Of a stretch of DNA of 64,000 bases, positions 54,887 through 63,971 are shown in pieces. The notes below the pieces were generated by a model. The model did not search any database. It was given only the letters and a program-made list of their open reading frames with translations, and had not been told where the DNA came from. Both the position numbers and the translations under genes were made by a program. The first letter of the stretch is position 1, and every line of letters starts with the position of its first letter. This stretch comes from Thioclava sediminum (GTDB lineage Bacteria > Pseudomonadota > Alphaproteobacteria > Rhodobacterales > Rhodobacteraceae), in assembly GCF_002020355.1 (NCBI RefSeq), contig NZ_MPZV01000004.1, positions 394,821-458,820 of the forward strand, given 5' to 3'.

Positions 54887-54916
54887 AAAGGCCCGGGAGC
54901 GATCCCGGGCCTTTTT
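54887..54916. terminator. Bidirectional intrinsic terminator after amtB
   Basis: aaaggcccggga-GCGA-tcccgggccttttt is a perfect 12-pair stem with a T5 tail, between convergent amtB and the emrB-type gene. Confidence 0.92.
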
Positions 54917-54935
54917 CATTGCGTCTGATGTGGGC

Positions 54936-56498
54936 TTACTCGGTGACCGGAGCGCCTTGCGGCTTCTGGCCGCCGCCGCTGTTCTGATAATCCGGCTTGC
55001 GCAGGAAGAAGACCAGCGGGATGGCCGCCAGCGTGACCCACATCATGAACTTGAAATCGTCCACGTAAGAGATCATCGCCGCCTGCTGCGTCGCGAGGTT
55101 GTTGAGCACCGTCAGGGCCGCCTCTCGCGACATGCCGCTCGCGCCGTTCATCACGCCCGAGAGGTTCTGCGGATTGATCGCAGAGACGATCTCGGAATGG
55201 TTCACAGCGATATTGTGGGTGAGCAGCGCGGTCACGATCGAGATTCCGATGGACGAGCCGATATTGCGCAGAAGCGAGAACAGCGCCGTGCCGTCGCCGC
55301 GATATTCCGGGGCCAGCGTGGCGAAGGCCAGCGTCGAGATCGGCACGAAGACCGAGCCCAGCCCGAAGCCCTGAATCACGCCCGAGATGATGATCCATTT
55401 TGGCCCCATTTGCGGCGAGAAGGTCGACATGATGTGCAGCGAATAGGCCGTGAAGGACAGGCCGACCACCACGAGGATGCGCAGGTCGATGACCTTCACC
55501 AACCGCCCGATCAGCAGCATCATGATCATCGCCCCCACGCCGCGGGGTGACATCACGAGGCCCGTCGTCAGCGTCGGGTAGCTGAAGATGTTCGACAGCA
55601 TCGGCGGCAGCAGTGCCAGCGAGGCGAGCAGGATGATCCCGATCACGAAGATGAACAGCAGCCCCATCGAGAGGTTGCGGTCGAGGAACATCTTCGGCTC
55701 GAGGAAGGGCTTTTTCGCGCTGAGAATCCACACCAGAAACACCCAGAACCCGCTGATCGCGAGCGCGGCTTCGATCCAGATTTCGCGCGAGGCGAACCAG
55801 TCGAGATCGGACCCACGGTCGAGCATCATCTGCAGCGACCCGATGGCCACCGCCAGCGCCGCGAAGCCGAAGAAGTCGAAGCCGATCTTCTTCTTGGGGG
55901 TCTCGGGCAGGAAGAAGGCGGAGCCCGCGATGGCGATCATCCCGAGCGGCACGTTGATGTAGAACACCCAGCGCCAGTTGATCACCTCGGTCAGATAGCC
56001 GCCCAGCGTCGGGCCGATGATCGGGCCGAGCATGATGCCTGCACCGAACATCGCCATCGCCTGCCCGTGCTTCTCGCGCGGGTTGATGTCGAGCATGAAG
56101 TTCTGCGCGAGCGGCACGATGGCCGCGCCGAACACGCCCTGCATGAGGCGGAAGACCACCATCACGTCGAGCGACCACGCGATCCCGCAGAGCATCGAGA
56201 AGACGACGAAGCCGATCACCGCGACCATGAAGATCTCGCGCCGCCCGAAACGGTTGGCGAGCCACCCTGACAGCGGGGTCACGATGGCTGCAGCGACGAT
56301 ATAGGAGGTCAGCACCCAGTTGATCGTATCGCGCGACGCGCCGAGGTCGGCGCGCATGTCGGGCAGGGCCACGTTCGCAATCGTTGTATCGAGCACCTGC
56401 ATGATCACGGCCAGCATCAGCGACGCCATGATCAGCGCGCGATGCGGCACGTTATGCGGATCGATCCCCTTGGGTTGTTTGTCTGCGGCCTCGGCCAT
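54936..56498 (-). CDS. emrB: DHA2-family drug:H+ antiporter (EmrB-like MFS permease)
   Basis: A 520-residue inner-membrane exporter with 14 helices. MLAVIMQVLDTTIANVALPD (helix 1, motif D1), WVLTSYIVAAAIVTPLSGWL, ANRFGRREIFMVAVIGFVVF (motif A) and GAGIMLGPIIGPTLGGYLTE (motif C of antiporters) are all present. It ends in a soluble GGGQKPQGAP tail. Together with the preceding fusion protein it should form an EmrAB-type tripartite pump expelling hydrophobic compounds. Last gene of marR-emrA-emrB. Confidence 0.94.
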   Translation of the reverse strand: MAEAADKQPKGIDPHNVPHRALIMASLMLAVIMQVLDTTIANVALPDMRADLGASRDTINWVLTSYIVAAAIVTPLSGWLANRFGRREIFMVAVIGFVVFSMLCGIAWSLDVMVVFRLMQGVFGAAIVPLAQNFMLDINPREKHGQAMAMFGAGIMLGPIIGPTLGGYLTEVINWRWVFYINVPLGMIAIAGSAFFLPETPKKKIGFDFFGFAALAVAIGSLQMMLDRGSDLDWFASREIWIEAALAISGFWVFLVWILSAKKPFLEPKMFLDRNLSMGLLFIFVIGIILLASLALLPPMLSNIFSYPTLTTGLVMSPRGVGAMIMMLLIGRLVKVIDLRILVVVGLSFTAYSLHIMSTFSPQMGPKWIIISGVIQGFGLGSVFVPISTLAFATLAPEYRGDGTALFSLLRNIGSSIGISIVTALLTHNIAVNHSEIVSAINPQNLSGVMNGASGMSREAALTVLNNLATQQAAMISYVDDFKFMMWVTLAAIPLVFFLRKPDYQNSGGGQKPQGAPVTE

Positions 56499-56501
56499 GA
56501 C

Positions 56502-57626
56502 TTACTGCCCCTGATCGGTCGTGCCAGCGACTGCGGCCGAGCTGTTCGCCTTGTCGAGGATGCGCTTGTAACGCGGCTGCGAGGCGGTATCGACGGTGAC
56601 GCTGGCCGAGAGACCTGCGCGCAGGCCTTCGAGGTTCGCGCCTTCGTCGAGACGCAGGCGCACCGGAACGCGCTGGGTTACTTTCACCCAGTTGCCGGTC
56701 GCGTTCTGTGCGGGAAGGATCGAGAACTCGGCCCCGGTGCCCGCGCCGACCGCGTCGACCGTCGCGTGATATTCGCGATCCGGGAAGGCGTCGAATTCGA
56801 CGGTGGCCGACTGGCCCTCTTGCATGTGGGTCAGTGCGGTTTCCTTGAAGTTCGCGATCACCCAGACGTCGCTGGTATCGACCAGCGTGAAGAGGCTGGC
56901 GCCGGCACCGACCATCTCGCCCGGTTTGAACGAGGAGGCCTGATAGATGATGCCATCGGTGGGCGCATCGACCTCGGTTTGCGAGAGGTTGTACTTGGCG
57001 TCATTGACCGCCGCGATCGCCGATTTCACCGAAGGATGCTCGTCCACCTGAATCTCGGGATTGCCGTTGAGCGCAACCTTGGCCGACGCCACTTTCTGCT
57101 TCGCGGCGGCCAGCGTGTTCTGCGCGGCTTGCGTCGCCGTGCGCTGCTGGTCGAGCGCCTGCTGCGTCGTGGTGCCGGATTTGATCAGCTTTTCCTGACG
57201 GTTCAGCTGTTTCTCCTGATAAGCCGCGTTATCCGCCGCCTGTTTCTCGTCGGCGAGCGCAGCCTTGTAGGAGGCGCGAAGCTGTTCGACCTGAAGGCGG
57301 GCCTGCGACAGTGCGGCCTCTGCCTTGGCCAGCGCCAGCTCGTAGGGTTTCTTGTCGAGCTCGAAGAGCGGCGTGCCTTTTTTCACATGCTCGTTGTCAT
57401 GCACGAACACCTTGGTCACGCGGCCCGAGATTTGCGAGGCCACGGGAATCCGCGCCATCTGATAGTTGGCGTTCTCGGTGCTTTGCGAGCCACCGACGCT
57501 CAGCCAGTACCACGCGCCGCCCAGTACGATGAGGGCAGGCACGAGAATAAGGAGCCAGAATTTCGGCCCCTTCTTCTGTTTCGGTTGGTTTGCCGCGCTG
57601 TCCGCGGTCGGGTTCTGGTCACTCAT
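56502..57626 (-). CDS. emrA: HlyD-family membrane-fusion protein (EmrA-like)
   Basis: A 374-residue periplasmic adaptor for the EmrB-like permease. A cytosolic N-terminus and one helix (about 24-43) precede RIPVASQISGRVTKVFVHDN (first lipoyl half), a coiled coil at about 90-190 rich in A, Q, K and E, and TEVDAPTDGIIYQASSFKPG (second half). Its start overlaps the marR stop by eight bases and its stop is three bases before emrB, so the three genes form one operon. Confidence 0.94.
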   Translation of the reverse strand: MSDQNPTADSAANQPKQKKGPKFWLLILVPALIVLGGAWYWLSVGGSQSTENANYQMARIPVASQISGRVTKVFVHDNEHVKKGTPLFELDKKPYELALAKAEAALSQARLQVEQLRASYKAALADEKQAADNAAYQEKQLNRQEKLIKSGTTTQQALDQQRTATQAAQNTLAAAKQKVASAKVALNGNPEIQVDEHPSVKSAIAAVNDAKYNLSQTEVDAPTDGIIYQASSFKPGEMVGAGASLFTLVDTSDVWVIANFKETALTHMQEGQSATVEFDAFPDREYHATVDAVGAGTGAEFSILPAQNATGNWVKVTQRVPVRLRLDEGANLEGLRAGLSASVTVDTASQPRYKRILDKANSSAAVAGTTDQGQ

Positions 57627-58071
57627 GATTTGTCTCTGACGTGGAGGAGGTGTCTTCGGAGAGGTTACGGATGATCGCCCGCAGGGTGTTCAGTGCGGTC
57701 GCGACTTCGTCATCGCTCAGCCCGGCCAGTGCCTGCTCGTAGATGTCATCCGCGATGGAGCGCGCATTCTCGAACGCGTTGCGCGCCTTGGCCGAGGGAT
57801 GCACGAGCTTGACGCGTCGATCGTTCGGATCAGCTTTGCGGCAGACCCAGTCGGCTTCTTCCATGCGGTCGACGAGGCGCGAAACCGAAATCGGTTCGAT
57901 TTCGAGCAACTCGGCTAGCCGGGCCTGCGGCAGCGCGCCCTCCTTCTTGAGGTAGACGAGCAGCCGCCATTGCGCGGTCGTCAGGCCGAACTCGTTGGCG
58001 CGTGCCTCGAAGCGACGGCGGATCAACCGCGTCGCGTCGTGCAGAAGAAAACCTAGGCTCTGATCGGGCAT
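57619..58071 (-). CDS. MarR-family transcriptional regulator
   Basis: A 150-residue winged-helix dimer. EFGLTTAQWRLLVYLKKEGA near 26-45, LPQARLAELLEIEPISVSRL near 46-65 (recognition helix) and VDRMEEADWVCRKADPNDRR near 66-85 (wing with the D-x-R motif) are typical. By position it is the local repressor of the emrAB pump, released by a pump substrate. An inverted repeat overlapping its own promoter is the likely operator. Confidence 0.92.
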   Translation of the reverse strand: MPDQSLGFLLHDATRLIRRRFEARANEFGLTTAQWRLLVYLKKEGALPQARLAELLEIEPISVSRLVDRMEEADWVCRKADPNDRRVKLVHPSAKARNAFENARSIADDIYEQALAGLSDDEVATALNTLRAIIRNLSEDTSSTSETNHE

Positions 58072-58094
58072 CCGGGGCTCCGTTGAAATTAAAG

Positions 58095-58130
58095 TAAGCC
58101 TCTATATTATGAGCCTGCTTATTATTTCAA
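58095..58130 (-). promoter_or_regulatory. marR-emrAB promoter with overlapping inverted repeat
   Basis: On the minus strand TTGAAA (58125-58130) and TATAGA (58101-58106) are 18 bases apart. TAAGCCTC (58095-58102) and GAGCCTGCTTA (58111-58121) form an imperfect inverted repeat across the -10 region, a usual place for MarR repression. Confidence 0.45.
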
Positions 58131-58157
58131 GGGCGCAATGCGGAAAAATCCGCCACG

Positions 58158-58187
58158 AAAAACGGCGGCCCGAATGGACCGCCGTTT
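58158..58187 (-). terminator. Intrinsic terminator of the aminotransferase operon
   Basis: On the minus strand AAACGGCGGTCC-ATTC-GGGCCGCCGTTTTT forms a stem of about 11 pairs with a T5 tail, 25 bases after the aminotransferase stop codon. Confidence 0.88.
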
Positions 58188-58212
58188 CGAATTTTCGTGT
58201 TGTCGGAAGCGG

Positions 58213-59397
58213 TTAGACGCCAGCGTCGATCAGCGCGCGGGCCAGCAGCGGCACGCTGTTTTTGTTGAGGCCCGCGATGTTGATACGCGAGTCGCCGACC
58301 ATATAGATCGCGTTGCCTTCCTTCATCGCAGCGACCTGCTCGGGCGTTGCGCCAAGGCGCGAGAACATGCCGCGGTGCTCTGCCACGAAGTCGAAGCGGT
58401 CGGAATTGGACAGCTTGCGCAGTTCGTCGGCGAGTTGCTGGCGCAGCTCCAGCATGCCGGTGCGAACCTCTTCCAGCTCGGCTTCCCAATCGGCGCGCAG
58501 CTCGGGATCGGTGAGCACGCGGGTGACCAGCGCCTGCCCGTGATAGGGCGGGAAAGAGTAGGTCTGACGGTTGAGATAGGCGAGGTTGCCCTGAACGGTT
58601 TTCTTGGTCTCTTCCGAGCCCAGAACCATCAGGCAGCCGGTGCGCTCGCGATAGATACCGAAGTTCTTCGAGCAGGACGCCGCGATCAGCACTTCCGGCA
58701 GACGCTCGGCGATCAGGCGGGTGCCTGCCGCATCGGCTTCAAGACCGTCCCCGAAGCCCTGATAGGCGAGGTCGATCATCGGCACGGCGCCGGTCTCAGC
58801 CAGCAGATCGGCGACCTTGCCCCATTGCTCGAGCGTCAGGTTCGCGCCGGTCGGATTGTGGCAGCAGCCGTGCAGCAACACGATGTCGCCTTCCTTGGCA
58901 CCCTTCAGGTCTTCCATCATCGCGTCGAAATCGACCGAGCGGGTCTCGGCATCGAAATAGCGATAGGTTGTGAAGTCCTGATCCATGAATTTCAGGATCG
59001 AGAGGTGGTTCGGCCAGGTCGGATCGGAGACCCAGATCTTGGTGCCGGGGTTCGCCATGCGGGCAAGCTCGAAGCCCATGCGGCAGGCGCCAGTGCCGCC
59101 CACGGTCGAGAGGCACGCCAGACGATCGGCCGGGTAGCCCTTGCCCAGAACCATCTCGGCCATTGCGGCGTGAAATTCCGGCTGGCCTGCGAGGCCAGCG
59201 TATTTCTTGGTGGTCTCGTTGTCCCAGACCTGCTTTTCCGCCTTGTGGATGGCGCGCATGATCGGGGTTTCGCCTTCGGCGTTCTTGTAGACGCCGACGC
59301 CGAGATCGACCTTCTGGTCGCGCTCATCGGCGCGGTATTCTTCCATCAGCGCGAGGATCTTGTCCGGCGCCTGCGGCTTGAGATTGTTCAGCATCAT
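58213..59397 (-). CDS. Aromatic/aspartate amino acid aminotransferase (subgroup I-alpha)
   Basis: A 394-residue PLP enzyme of the AspC/TyrB group, transferring amino groups from aspartate or aromatic amino acids to 2-oxoglutarate. KVDLGVGVYKNAEGETPIMR near 29-48, LLHGCCHNPTGANLTLEQW near 173-191 (the HNPTG asparagine), the PLP lysine K244 in AASCSKNFGIYRERTG, and NIAGLNKNSVPLLARAL near 374 are all present. Length is standard. The first ATG overlaps the sseA stop, so the two genes are coupled. Aspartate versus tyrosine preference cannot be told from sequence alone. Confidence 0.92.
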   Translation of the reverse strand: MMLNNLKPQAPDKILALMEEYRADERDQKVDLGVGVYKNAEGETPIMRAIHKAEKQVWDNETTKKYAGLAGQPEFHAAMAEMVLGKGYPADRLACLSTVGGTGACRMGFELARMANPGTKIWVSDPTWPNHLSILKFMDQDFTTYRYFDAETRSVDFDAMMEDLKGAKEGDIVLLHGCCHNPTGANLTLEQWGKVADLLAETGAVPMIDLAYQGFGDGLEADAAGTRLIAERLPEVLIAASCSKNFGIYRERTGCLMVLGSEETKKTVQGNLAYLNRQTYSFPPYHGQALVTRVLTDPELRADWEAELEEVRTGMLELRQQLADELRKLSNSDRFDFVAEHRGMFSRLGATPEQVAAMKEGNAIYMVGDSRINIAGLNKNSVPLLARALIDAGV

Positions 59398-60245
59398 GCT
59401 TCTCCCGTTGCGACCTTGAGGTCGTTATACATGCCCCATTCCGACCAGGACCCGTCATAGAGCGACCAGTCGGACTTGCCGATGATCTCCAGCGCGAGCG
59501 ACAGGATCGCGGCGCTGACACCGGAGCCGCAGGTCGTGATCGCGGGCTTCGACAGGTCGACGCCGGCGGCCTCGAACAGGGCCTTGATCTCTTCTGGGGA
59601 TTTGAAGGTGCCCTCGGGGGTCAGCAGTTCGCCGAAGGGCAGGTTGCGCGAGCCGGGGATATGACCCGAACGCAGCCCCGGGCGCGGCTCCGTGCCGTTG
59701 CCGAGGAAGCGTTCATTCGGGCGCGCGTCGATGATTTCGTGATCGCCGAGCTTGCTGGCATGGGCGACCTGCGTGACGTCCTTCACCAGACCGGGGTGGC
59801 GCTGCACCGTCATGTGACGGTCGCGCACCATCGGCGGCATGTCTTCGAGCGGGCGGCCTTCGGCCTCCCATTTCGGCAAACCGCCGTCGAGCACCGCCAC
59901 ATCCGTCTTGCCCATCAGGCGGAAGGTCCACCACACGCGCGGCGCGGAGAAGATCGAGTGCTGATCGTAGATCACGACCTGATGGCCGTCGCCGACGCCC
60001 ATCGCGCGCATGCGGCTGATGAACTTCTCGGGCGGCGGCGCCATATGCGGCAGGTCCGAGCGGTTGTCGGCGATATCGTCGATGTCGAAGAAGCGCGCAC
60101 CGGGGATGTGCTTGGCGTCATAGGTCGCCTTCGCATCCCGCTCCATCTGCGGCAGGAACCACGAAGCGTCCAGAATGCGCAGGTCGGGGTCCTTCAGATG
60201 GGCAGCAAGCCAATCCGTCGATACGAGCGTTTTCGGGTCATCCAT
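59394..60245 (-). CDS. sseA: 3-mercaptopyruvate sulfurtransferase (tandem rhodanese)
   Basis: A 283-residue two-domain rhodanese that moves sulphur from 3-mercaptopyruvate to a thiol acceptor. The inactive first domain spans about 1-145 (WLAAHLKDPDLRILDASWFL). The second carries the active loop ITTCGSGVSAAI near 240 with the MST-type CG(S/T)GV(T/S)A sequence rather than the thiosulphate-type CRKGVT. ATG 60245 is preferred because AGAGG lies nine bases upstream, against three for the ATG at 60251. Coupling to an aminotransferase fits, since aminotransferases make mercaptopyruvate from cysteine. Confidence 0.94.
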   Translation of the reverse strand: MDDPKTLVSTDWLAAHLKDPDLRILDASWFLPQMERDAKATYDAKHIPGARFFDIDDIADNRSDLPHMAPPPEKFISRMRAMGVGDGHQVVIYDQHSIFSAPRVWWTFRLMGKTDVAVLDGGLPKWEAEGRPLEDMPPMVRDRHMTVQRHPGLVKDVTQVAHASKLGDHEIIDARPNERFLGNGTEPRPGLRSGHIPGSRNLPFGELLTPEGTFKSPEEIKALFEAAGVDLSKPAITTCGSGVSAAILSLALEIIGKSDWSLYDGSWSEWGMYNDLKVATGEA

Positions 60246-60304
60246 CGTCATGCGCCTCTTTTGCCGGTCGGGATTGCTTAGACTCAGCGGCGCGCAAGAC
60301 GCAA

Positions 60305-60334
60305 GGGCAGGGCGGGTAAATCCGCCCCATGCCC
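60305..60334 (-). terminator. Hairpin directly after smpB
   Basis: gggca/tgccc and gggcgg/ccgccc form a bulged 11-pair stem that starts at the stop codon. No T run follows, so termination is uncertain. Confidence 0.4.
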
Positions 60335-60808
60335 CTAGTAATTCTGCTTCAGAAGGCGCTGTTTCTGGCGGTTCCAGTCGCGTTTCGCCTCAGTTTCGCG
60401 CTTATCGGCCTGCTTCTTGCCCTTCGCGATCCCGATCAGGACCTTCGCGATGCCCTTCTCGTTGAAGTACATCTTCAGCGGCACGATGGTCATGCCCTCG
60501 CGCTGGGTCGCGTTCCACAGGCGCGCCAATTCGCGCTTGGAGACGAGCAGCTTGCGCTTGCGCCGCTCCTCATGGCCGAAATGCGAGGCCTGGTTGAGGC
60601 TCGCGATATAGGAGTTGATCAGCCACAATTCGGCATCCTCGACCGAGGCGTAGCTCTCGGCGATGTTCGTCTGTCCGACGCGCATCGATTTCACCTCGGA
60701 GCCTTGCAGCACGATGCCCGCCTCGAGGGTGTCCTCGACGGCGTAGTGATAACGTGCCTGCCGGTTCTCGGCGATCAGCTTGGAATTGGGGTCTGAATGC
60801 TTTGCCAT
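60335..60808 (-). CDS. smpB: SsrA (tmRNA)-binding protein
   Basis: A 157-residue protein essential for trans-translation, bringing tmRNA to stalled ribosomes. [20 protein letters not shown] near 11-30, [20 protein letters not shown] near 32-51, and [20 protein letters not shown] near 112-131 are the SmpB signatures, and the C-terminal basic tail [16 protein letters not shown] is complete. The tmRNA gene itself is not in the window. Alone in its transcript or read into sseA. Confidence 0.97.
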   Translation of the reverse strand: MAKHSDPNSKLIAENRQARYHYAVEDTLEAGIVLQGSEVKSMRVGQTNIAESYASVEDAELWLINSYIASLNQASHFGHEERRKRKLLVSKRELARLWNATQREGMTIVPLKMYFNEKGIAKVLIGIAKGKKQADKRETEAKRDWNRQKQRLLKQNY

Positions 60809-60912
60809 AGTCGCATCGAGATAGGGCAGGCAAGCGGCTCTGTCCAGTGCGGCACCGCTGCGCTTGACGCCCGTGCGGTGGCGCGAAATAGCTAGGGCAG
60901 GAGGAAACGCCC

Positions 60913-61362
60913 ATGATCATCCAGATCGCCATCGGTTCGGTGATGATGCTTCTGACCGTTTGCATCGCCGCGCTCAGCGCATGGGCGATCGAGGCGACGT
61001 TCTCGCGGCTGCACTGGTGGATGCTGCGTGAGCCGCACCGCCCGAAGCTGATGCTGATGGTTGTCGTCGCCGCCCTCTGGGCCTTGGCGATGGTCACCGC
61101 GGGCGTCTGGCTCTGGGCGTTCTGCTTCCGCATTCTGGGCGTGTTCAACACGATGGAGCAGTCGGTCTACTTCTCGCTCGTGAGCTTCACCACGCTGGGA
61201 TACGGCGACATCCTGCTTTCGCATCAATGGCGCATCCTTGGCGGGATGGCGGCGGCGAACGGGCTGCTGAATGTGGGTCTTCTGACCGCGCTGCTGGTCG
61301 AGGTGATCCGCCATGTGCGCAAGAGCCAGCTGGAGGCCCGGGCCGAGCGCGGCGCGAGCTGA
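60913..61362 (+). CDS. Two-helix potassium-channel-like protein
   Basis: A 149-residue membrane protein with an Ion_trans_2 pore. Hydrophobic helices lie at about 3-28, 47-72 and 106-130, and the selectivity filter [12 protein letters not shown] (about 92-103) contains the canonical T-x-G-Y-G-D. There is no regulatory RCK domain, so it resembles KcsA-like minimal channels with an additional N-terminal helix. [12 protein letters not shown] in the first loop is cytosolic. ATG 60913 has AGGAGG about seven bases upstream. Confidence 0.87.
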   Translation: MIIQIAIGSVMMLLTVCIAALSAWAIEATFSRLHWWMLREPHRPKLMLMVVVAALWALAMVTAGVWLWAFCFRILGVFNTMEQSVYFSLVSFTTLGYGDILLSHQWRILGGMAAANGLLNVGLLTALLVEVIRHVRKSQLEARAERGAS

Positions 61363-61408
61363 GCTGCTGTGCTCGCGCGCGCGGGTGCGCACGCGAGCTA
61401 TATATCCG

Positions 61409-61861
61409 TCAGTCGAGCATCAGCGCGTCTTTGACGATCCCGGTCAGCATATCGGTCACCGGCTGCATCGACTCTTCGTCATAGGAGCGGAAGCCCACCG
61501 TCACGTGATCCGTGTCCTCGGGCGTCTGGTAGACGAAGATCGTGTAGGGGCAGTACTGGAAGTTGGCGATATCCGCCTCCATCACTTCGCGCGACGTTTG
61601 CGCCGAGCAGAAGGAGAACACGTCCGCGCCGGTGAACAGCGTCTTGGTGCTGCCGACCGCGTCTTTCGTGCGCTCCAGCATGTCGCCAGTATGGCTGACG
61701 TGATCCACCACGAGCCCCGCGCCGATGATTGCGTTCTGCACTGCGAAGGTGACGTTGTCGAAGGTGTCTTCGGTGGTCCAGGTATGGGCGTCCTCGGCCG
61801 TTGCCGCGCTCGCCCCCACTGTGATGACCGCCGCGAGTGCGGCGCCGATGAAGCGTTTCAT
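61409..61861 (-). CDS. DUF302 domain exported protein
   Basis: A 150-residue periplasmic protein with a signal peptide ending near residue 22 (SAATA-EDA). The mature part matches DUF302: FDNVTFAVQNAIIGAGLVVD near 34-53, MLERTKDAVGSTKTLFTGAD near 61-80, then CPYTIFVYQTPEDTDHVTVG near 104. Function is unknown; DUF302 proteins are often linked to redox or sulphur metabolism. Two cysteines (FSFCSAQT and FQYCPYT) could form a disulphide. Confidence 0.85.
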   Translation of the reverse strand: MKRFIGAALAAVITVGASAATAEDAHTWTTEDTFDNVTFAVQNAIIGAGLVVDHVSHTGDMLERTKDAVGSTKTLFTGADVFSFCSAQTSREVMEADIANFQYCPYTIFVYQTPEDTDHVTVGFRSYDEESMQPVTDMLTGIVKDALMLD

Positions 61862-62027
61862 CTCTCTCTCCCTTGTCTCCCGATCGGACGACTTTGCGCC
61901 GTCCGTTGATCCAGTCTCGATACTGGCGCGTATTTTTATACGTGCCTAGAGGTAACAATGTCGCTGTAAGCTCCGAAGTGTACGCGACGGGCACCGCCCC
62001 ATATGTAGGGGCAGAGAGGAGATTTCC

Positions 62028-62957
62028 ATGCGCAAGATAAGACCGAACGATCCGAGCTGGGCCGATGTGACGCCGAAGGCCGACTTCCTGAACCGCCGCC
62101 AAATCATGGCAGGCGCGGGGGCGATGGCGCTTGGCTCGATTGCCGGCCCCAGCTTTGCCAGCATCGACGCCAAGCCCTCGAAATTCTCGACCGACGCCAA
62201 GCCGAACACCCTCAAGGAGATCACCTCCTACAACAACTTTTATGAGTTCGGCTGGGACAAGTCGGACCCCGCGCAATATGCGGGCCAACTGGTCACCGAC
62301 CCGTGGTCGATCGAGATCGACGGGATGGTCGACAAGCCCGGCTCCTATCCGCTCGACGATATTCTCAAGCCCGTAACGCTCGAGCAGCGCATCTATCGCT
62401 TCCGCTGTGTGGAGGCGTGGTCGATGGTCGTGCCGTGGATCGGCTTCGAGCTGTCCAGTCTTCTGAACCGCGTGGGCGTGCAGCCGTCCGCGAAATACGT
62501 GGCCTTCCAGACGCTCTACCGTCCCGAGCAGATGCCGGGGCAGAAGCAGGGCGGTATCGACTGGCCCTATGTCGAGGGGCTGCGCATCGACGAGGCGATG
62601 AACCCGCTGACCATTCTCGCGACCGGTCTCTACGACGAAGAGATGCCGAACCAGAACGGCGCGCCGATCCGTCTGATCGTGCCGTGGAAATATGGCTTCA
62701 AGTCGATCAAGAGCATCGTGAAGATCTCGCTGACCGATAAGCAGCCGCCGACGACGTGGAATCAGCTGCAGCCGCGTGAATACGGCTTCTATGCCAATGT
62801 GAACCCGAAAGTGGATCACCCGCGCTGGTCGCAGGCCACCGAACGCCGCGTGGGTGCGGGCCTCTTTGCCGGCCGTCAGGAGACGTTGATGTTCAACGGC
62901 TATGGCGACGAGGTCGCGCAGCTCTACAAGGGCATGGACCTCGCGAAGTATTACTGA
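62028..62957 (+). CDS. msrP: Periplasmic protein-methionine-sulfoxide reductase, catalytic subunit
   Basis: A 309-residue molybdopterin enzyme that repairs oxidised methionines in envelope proteins. A Tat signal ([20 protein letters not shown], ending SFAS) exports it folded. The Mo-ligating cysteine is about residue 127 in [20 protein letters not shown], and [20 protein letters not shown] and [20 protein letters not shown] are YedY/MsrP signatures. It is coupled to msrQ by a TGATG junction. Upstream is an inverted repeat CGTAT-TTTT-ATACG at 61929-61942. Confidence 0.96.
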   Translation: MRKIRPNDPSWADVTPKADFLNRRQIMAGAGAMALGSIAGPSFASIDAKPSKFSTDAKPNTLKEITSYNNFYEFGWDKSDPAQYAGQLVTDPWSIEIDGMVDKPGSYPLDDILKPVTLEQRIYRFRCVEAWSMVVPWIGFELSSLLNRVGVQPSAKYVAFQTLYRPEQMPGQKQGGIDWPYVEGLRIDEAMNPLTILATGLYDEEMPNQNGAPIRLIVPWKYGFKSIKSIVKISLTDKQPPTTWNQLQPREYGFYANVNPKVDHPRWSQATERRVGAGLFAGRQETLMFNGYGDEVAQLYKGMDLAKYY

Positions 62958-63562
62958 TGATCAGCGCAATCCTCTCCGCCCCGATCAACACCGCACTGCG
63001 GCGCGTGCCTAGCTGGGCCGTCTATCTGGCGGGGCTGATCCCGCTGGCATGGGTGGTCTGGCTGACACTGACCGGCGGCATCGGCGTCGATCCCGTGAAA
63101 GCGATCGAGCATCGGCTGGGCAAGATCGCCCTGTGGTTCCTGATCGGCGGATTGGCCATCACACCGGCGCGCCGATTCCTTGGCATTAACCTGATCAAGT
63201 ATCGCCGCGCGATTGGCTTGCTGGCCTTCTTCTATGTGGCGCTGCACCTGATCGCCTGGGTAGTGCTGGATATGGGGATGCTCTGGGCACAAGCCGCGGC
63301 GGATCTCATCAAGCGCCCCTACCTCTTCTTCGGCATCACGGCTTTTGTGCTGCTGATCCCCTTGGCGGTGACCTCGAACAATGCCTCGATCCGCAAGTTG
63401 GGGAAAAACTGGCGGCGGATTCACATGCTGGTCTACCCGGCCGTGGCGCTCGGCGTGATTCACTACCTCTGGCAGATGAAGGTGATTTCCAGCGAGGGTT
63501 GGCTCTGGCTTGGCGTCTTCCTCGCTTTGATAGCTGTTCGATTCCGTTCATTTCGCTGGTGA
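62957..63562 (+). CDS. msrQ: Haem-binding membrane subunit MsrQ
   Basis: A 201-residue inner-membrane haem b protein that delivers quinol-derived electrons to MsrP. Six helices are visible; YRRAIGLLAFFYVALHLIAW near 78-97 and KNWRRIHMLVYPAVALGVIH near 150-169 hold the haem-ligating histidines. Length is typical of YedZ. Its start shares one base with the msrP stop. Nothing else is encoded before the ribosomal RNA region. Confidence 0.95.
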   Translation: MISAILSAPINTALRRVPSWAVYLAGLIPLAWVVWLTLTGGIGVDPVKAIEHRLGKIALWFLIGGLAITPARRFLGINLIKYRRAIGLLAFFYVALHLIAWVVLDMGMLWAQAAADLIKRPYLFFGITAFVLLIPLAVTSNNASIRKLGKNWRRIHMLVYPAVALGVIHYLWQMKVISSEGWLWLGVFLALIAVRFRSFRW

Positions 63563-63568
63563 CTCGGT

Positions 63569-63716
63569 TGGTTTGGTGTGCTGCCCTTGGGGCATGGTCC
63601 TCAGGAGGTTTCGCGGGGGTGGGTGATTTGCGCAAGATTCTTCCCTGCGCTGGTTTGGTGTGAATTGGGTGCCTTTGCGGTGCGATCTAAAGCGTAGCGA
63701 TTTCAGTGGTTTGGTG
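63569..63716 (+). repeat. Three direct copies of TGGTTTGGTG upstream of the rrn promoter
   Basis: Exact copies lie at 63569-63578, 63651-63660 and 63707-63716; the first two extend to TGGTTTGGTGTG. A related GGTTTGGTCG occurs at about 63965. Spacings are 82 and 56 bases. Confidence 0.7.
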
Positions 63717-63756
63717 AGTTCTTTCGAGAAAAGTGACAGTTTTTCGAAAAAGGCAC

Positions 63757-63785
63757 TTGCGACTCCGCGGAGTGATCCGTAAATA
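63757..63785 (+). promoter_or_regulatory. rrn promoter
   Basis: TTGCGA and TAAATA are exactly 17 bases apart, preceded by an A/T-rich UP-like stretch (gtttttcgaaaaa) and followed by CCGCCTCACC. The arrangement matches Rhodobacteraceae rRNA promoters. Confidence 0.8.
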
Positions 63786-63924
63786 CCGCCTCACCGAAGC
63801 GGCACACACCGCAACGGGGCGCCGGAAGGGATCGCAAGAGACTGAAGGCGAAGGAAATTTTGGAGATACGGTTGGCAGGCGCGCCCCAAGGGATTGAGGC
63901 GAGGCCGGTTGATTTTGTCTCCGC

Positions 63925-63971
63925 GCTCTTTGACATTGATAGATATCTGAAGAGATATGCGGGCGGTTTGG
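63925..63971 (+). promoter_or_regulatory. rrn leader with boxA-type antitermination element
   Basis: GCTCTTTGACA (63925-63935) is close to the boxA consensus. It is followed by AGATATCTGAAGAGATATGC and GGGCGGTTTGG, the conserved leader seen just before 16S rRNA in Rhodobacteraceae. Confidence 0.75.
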
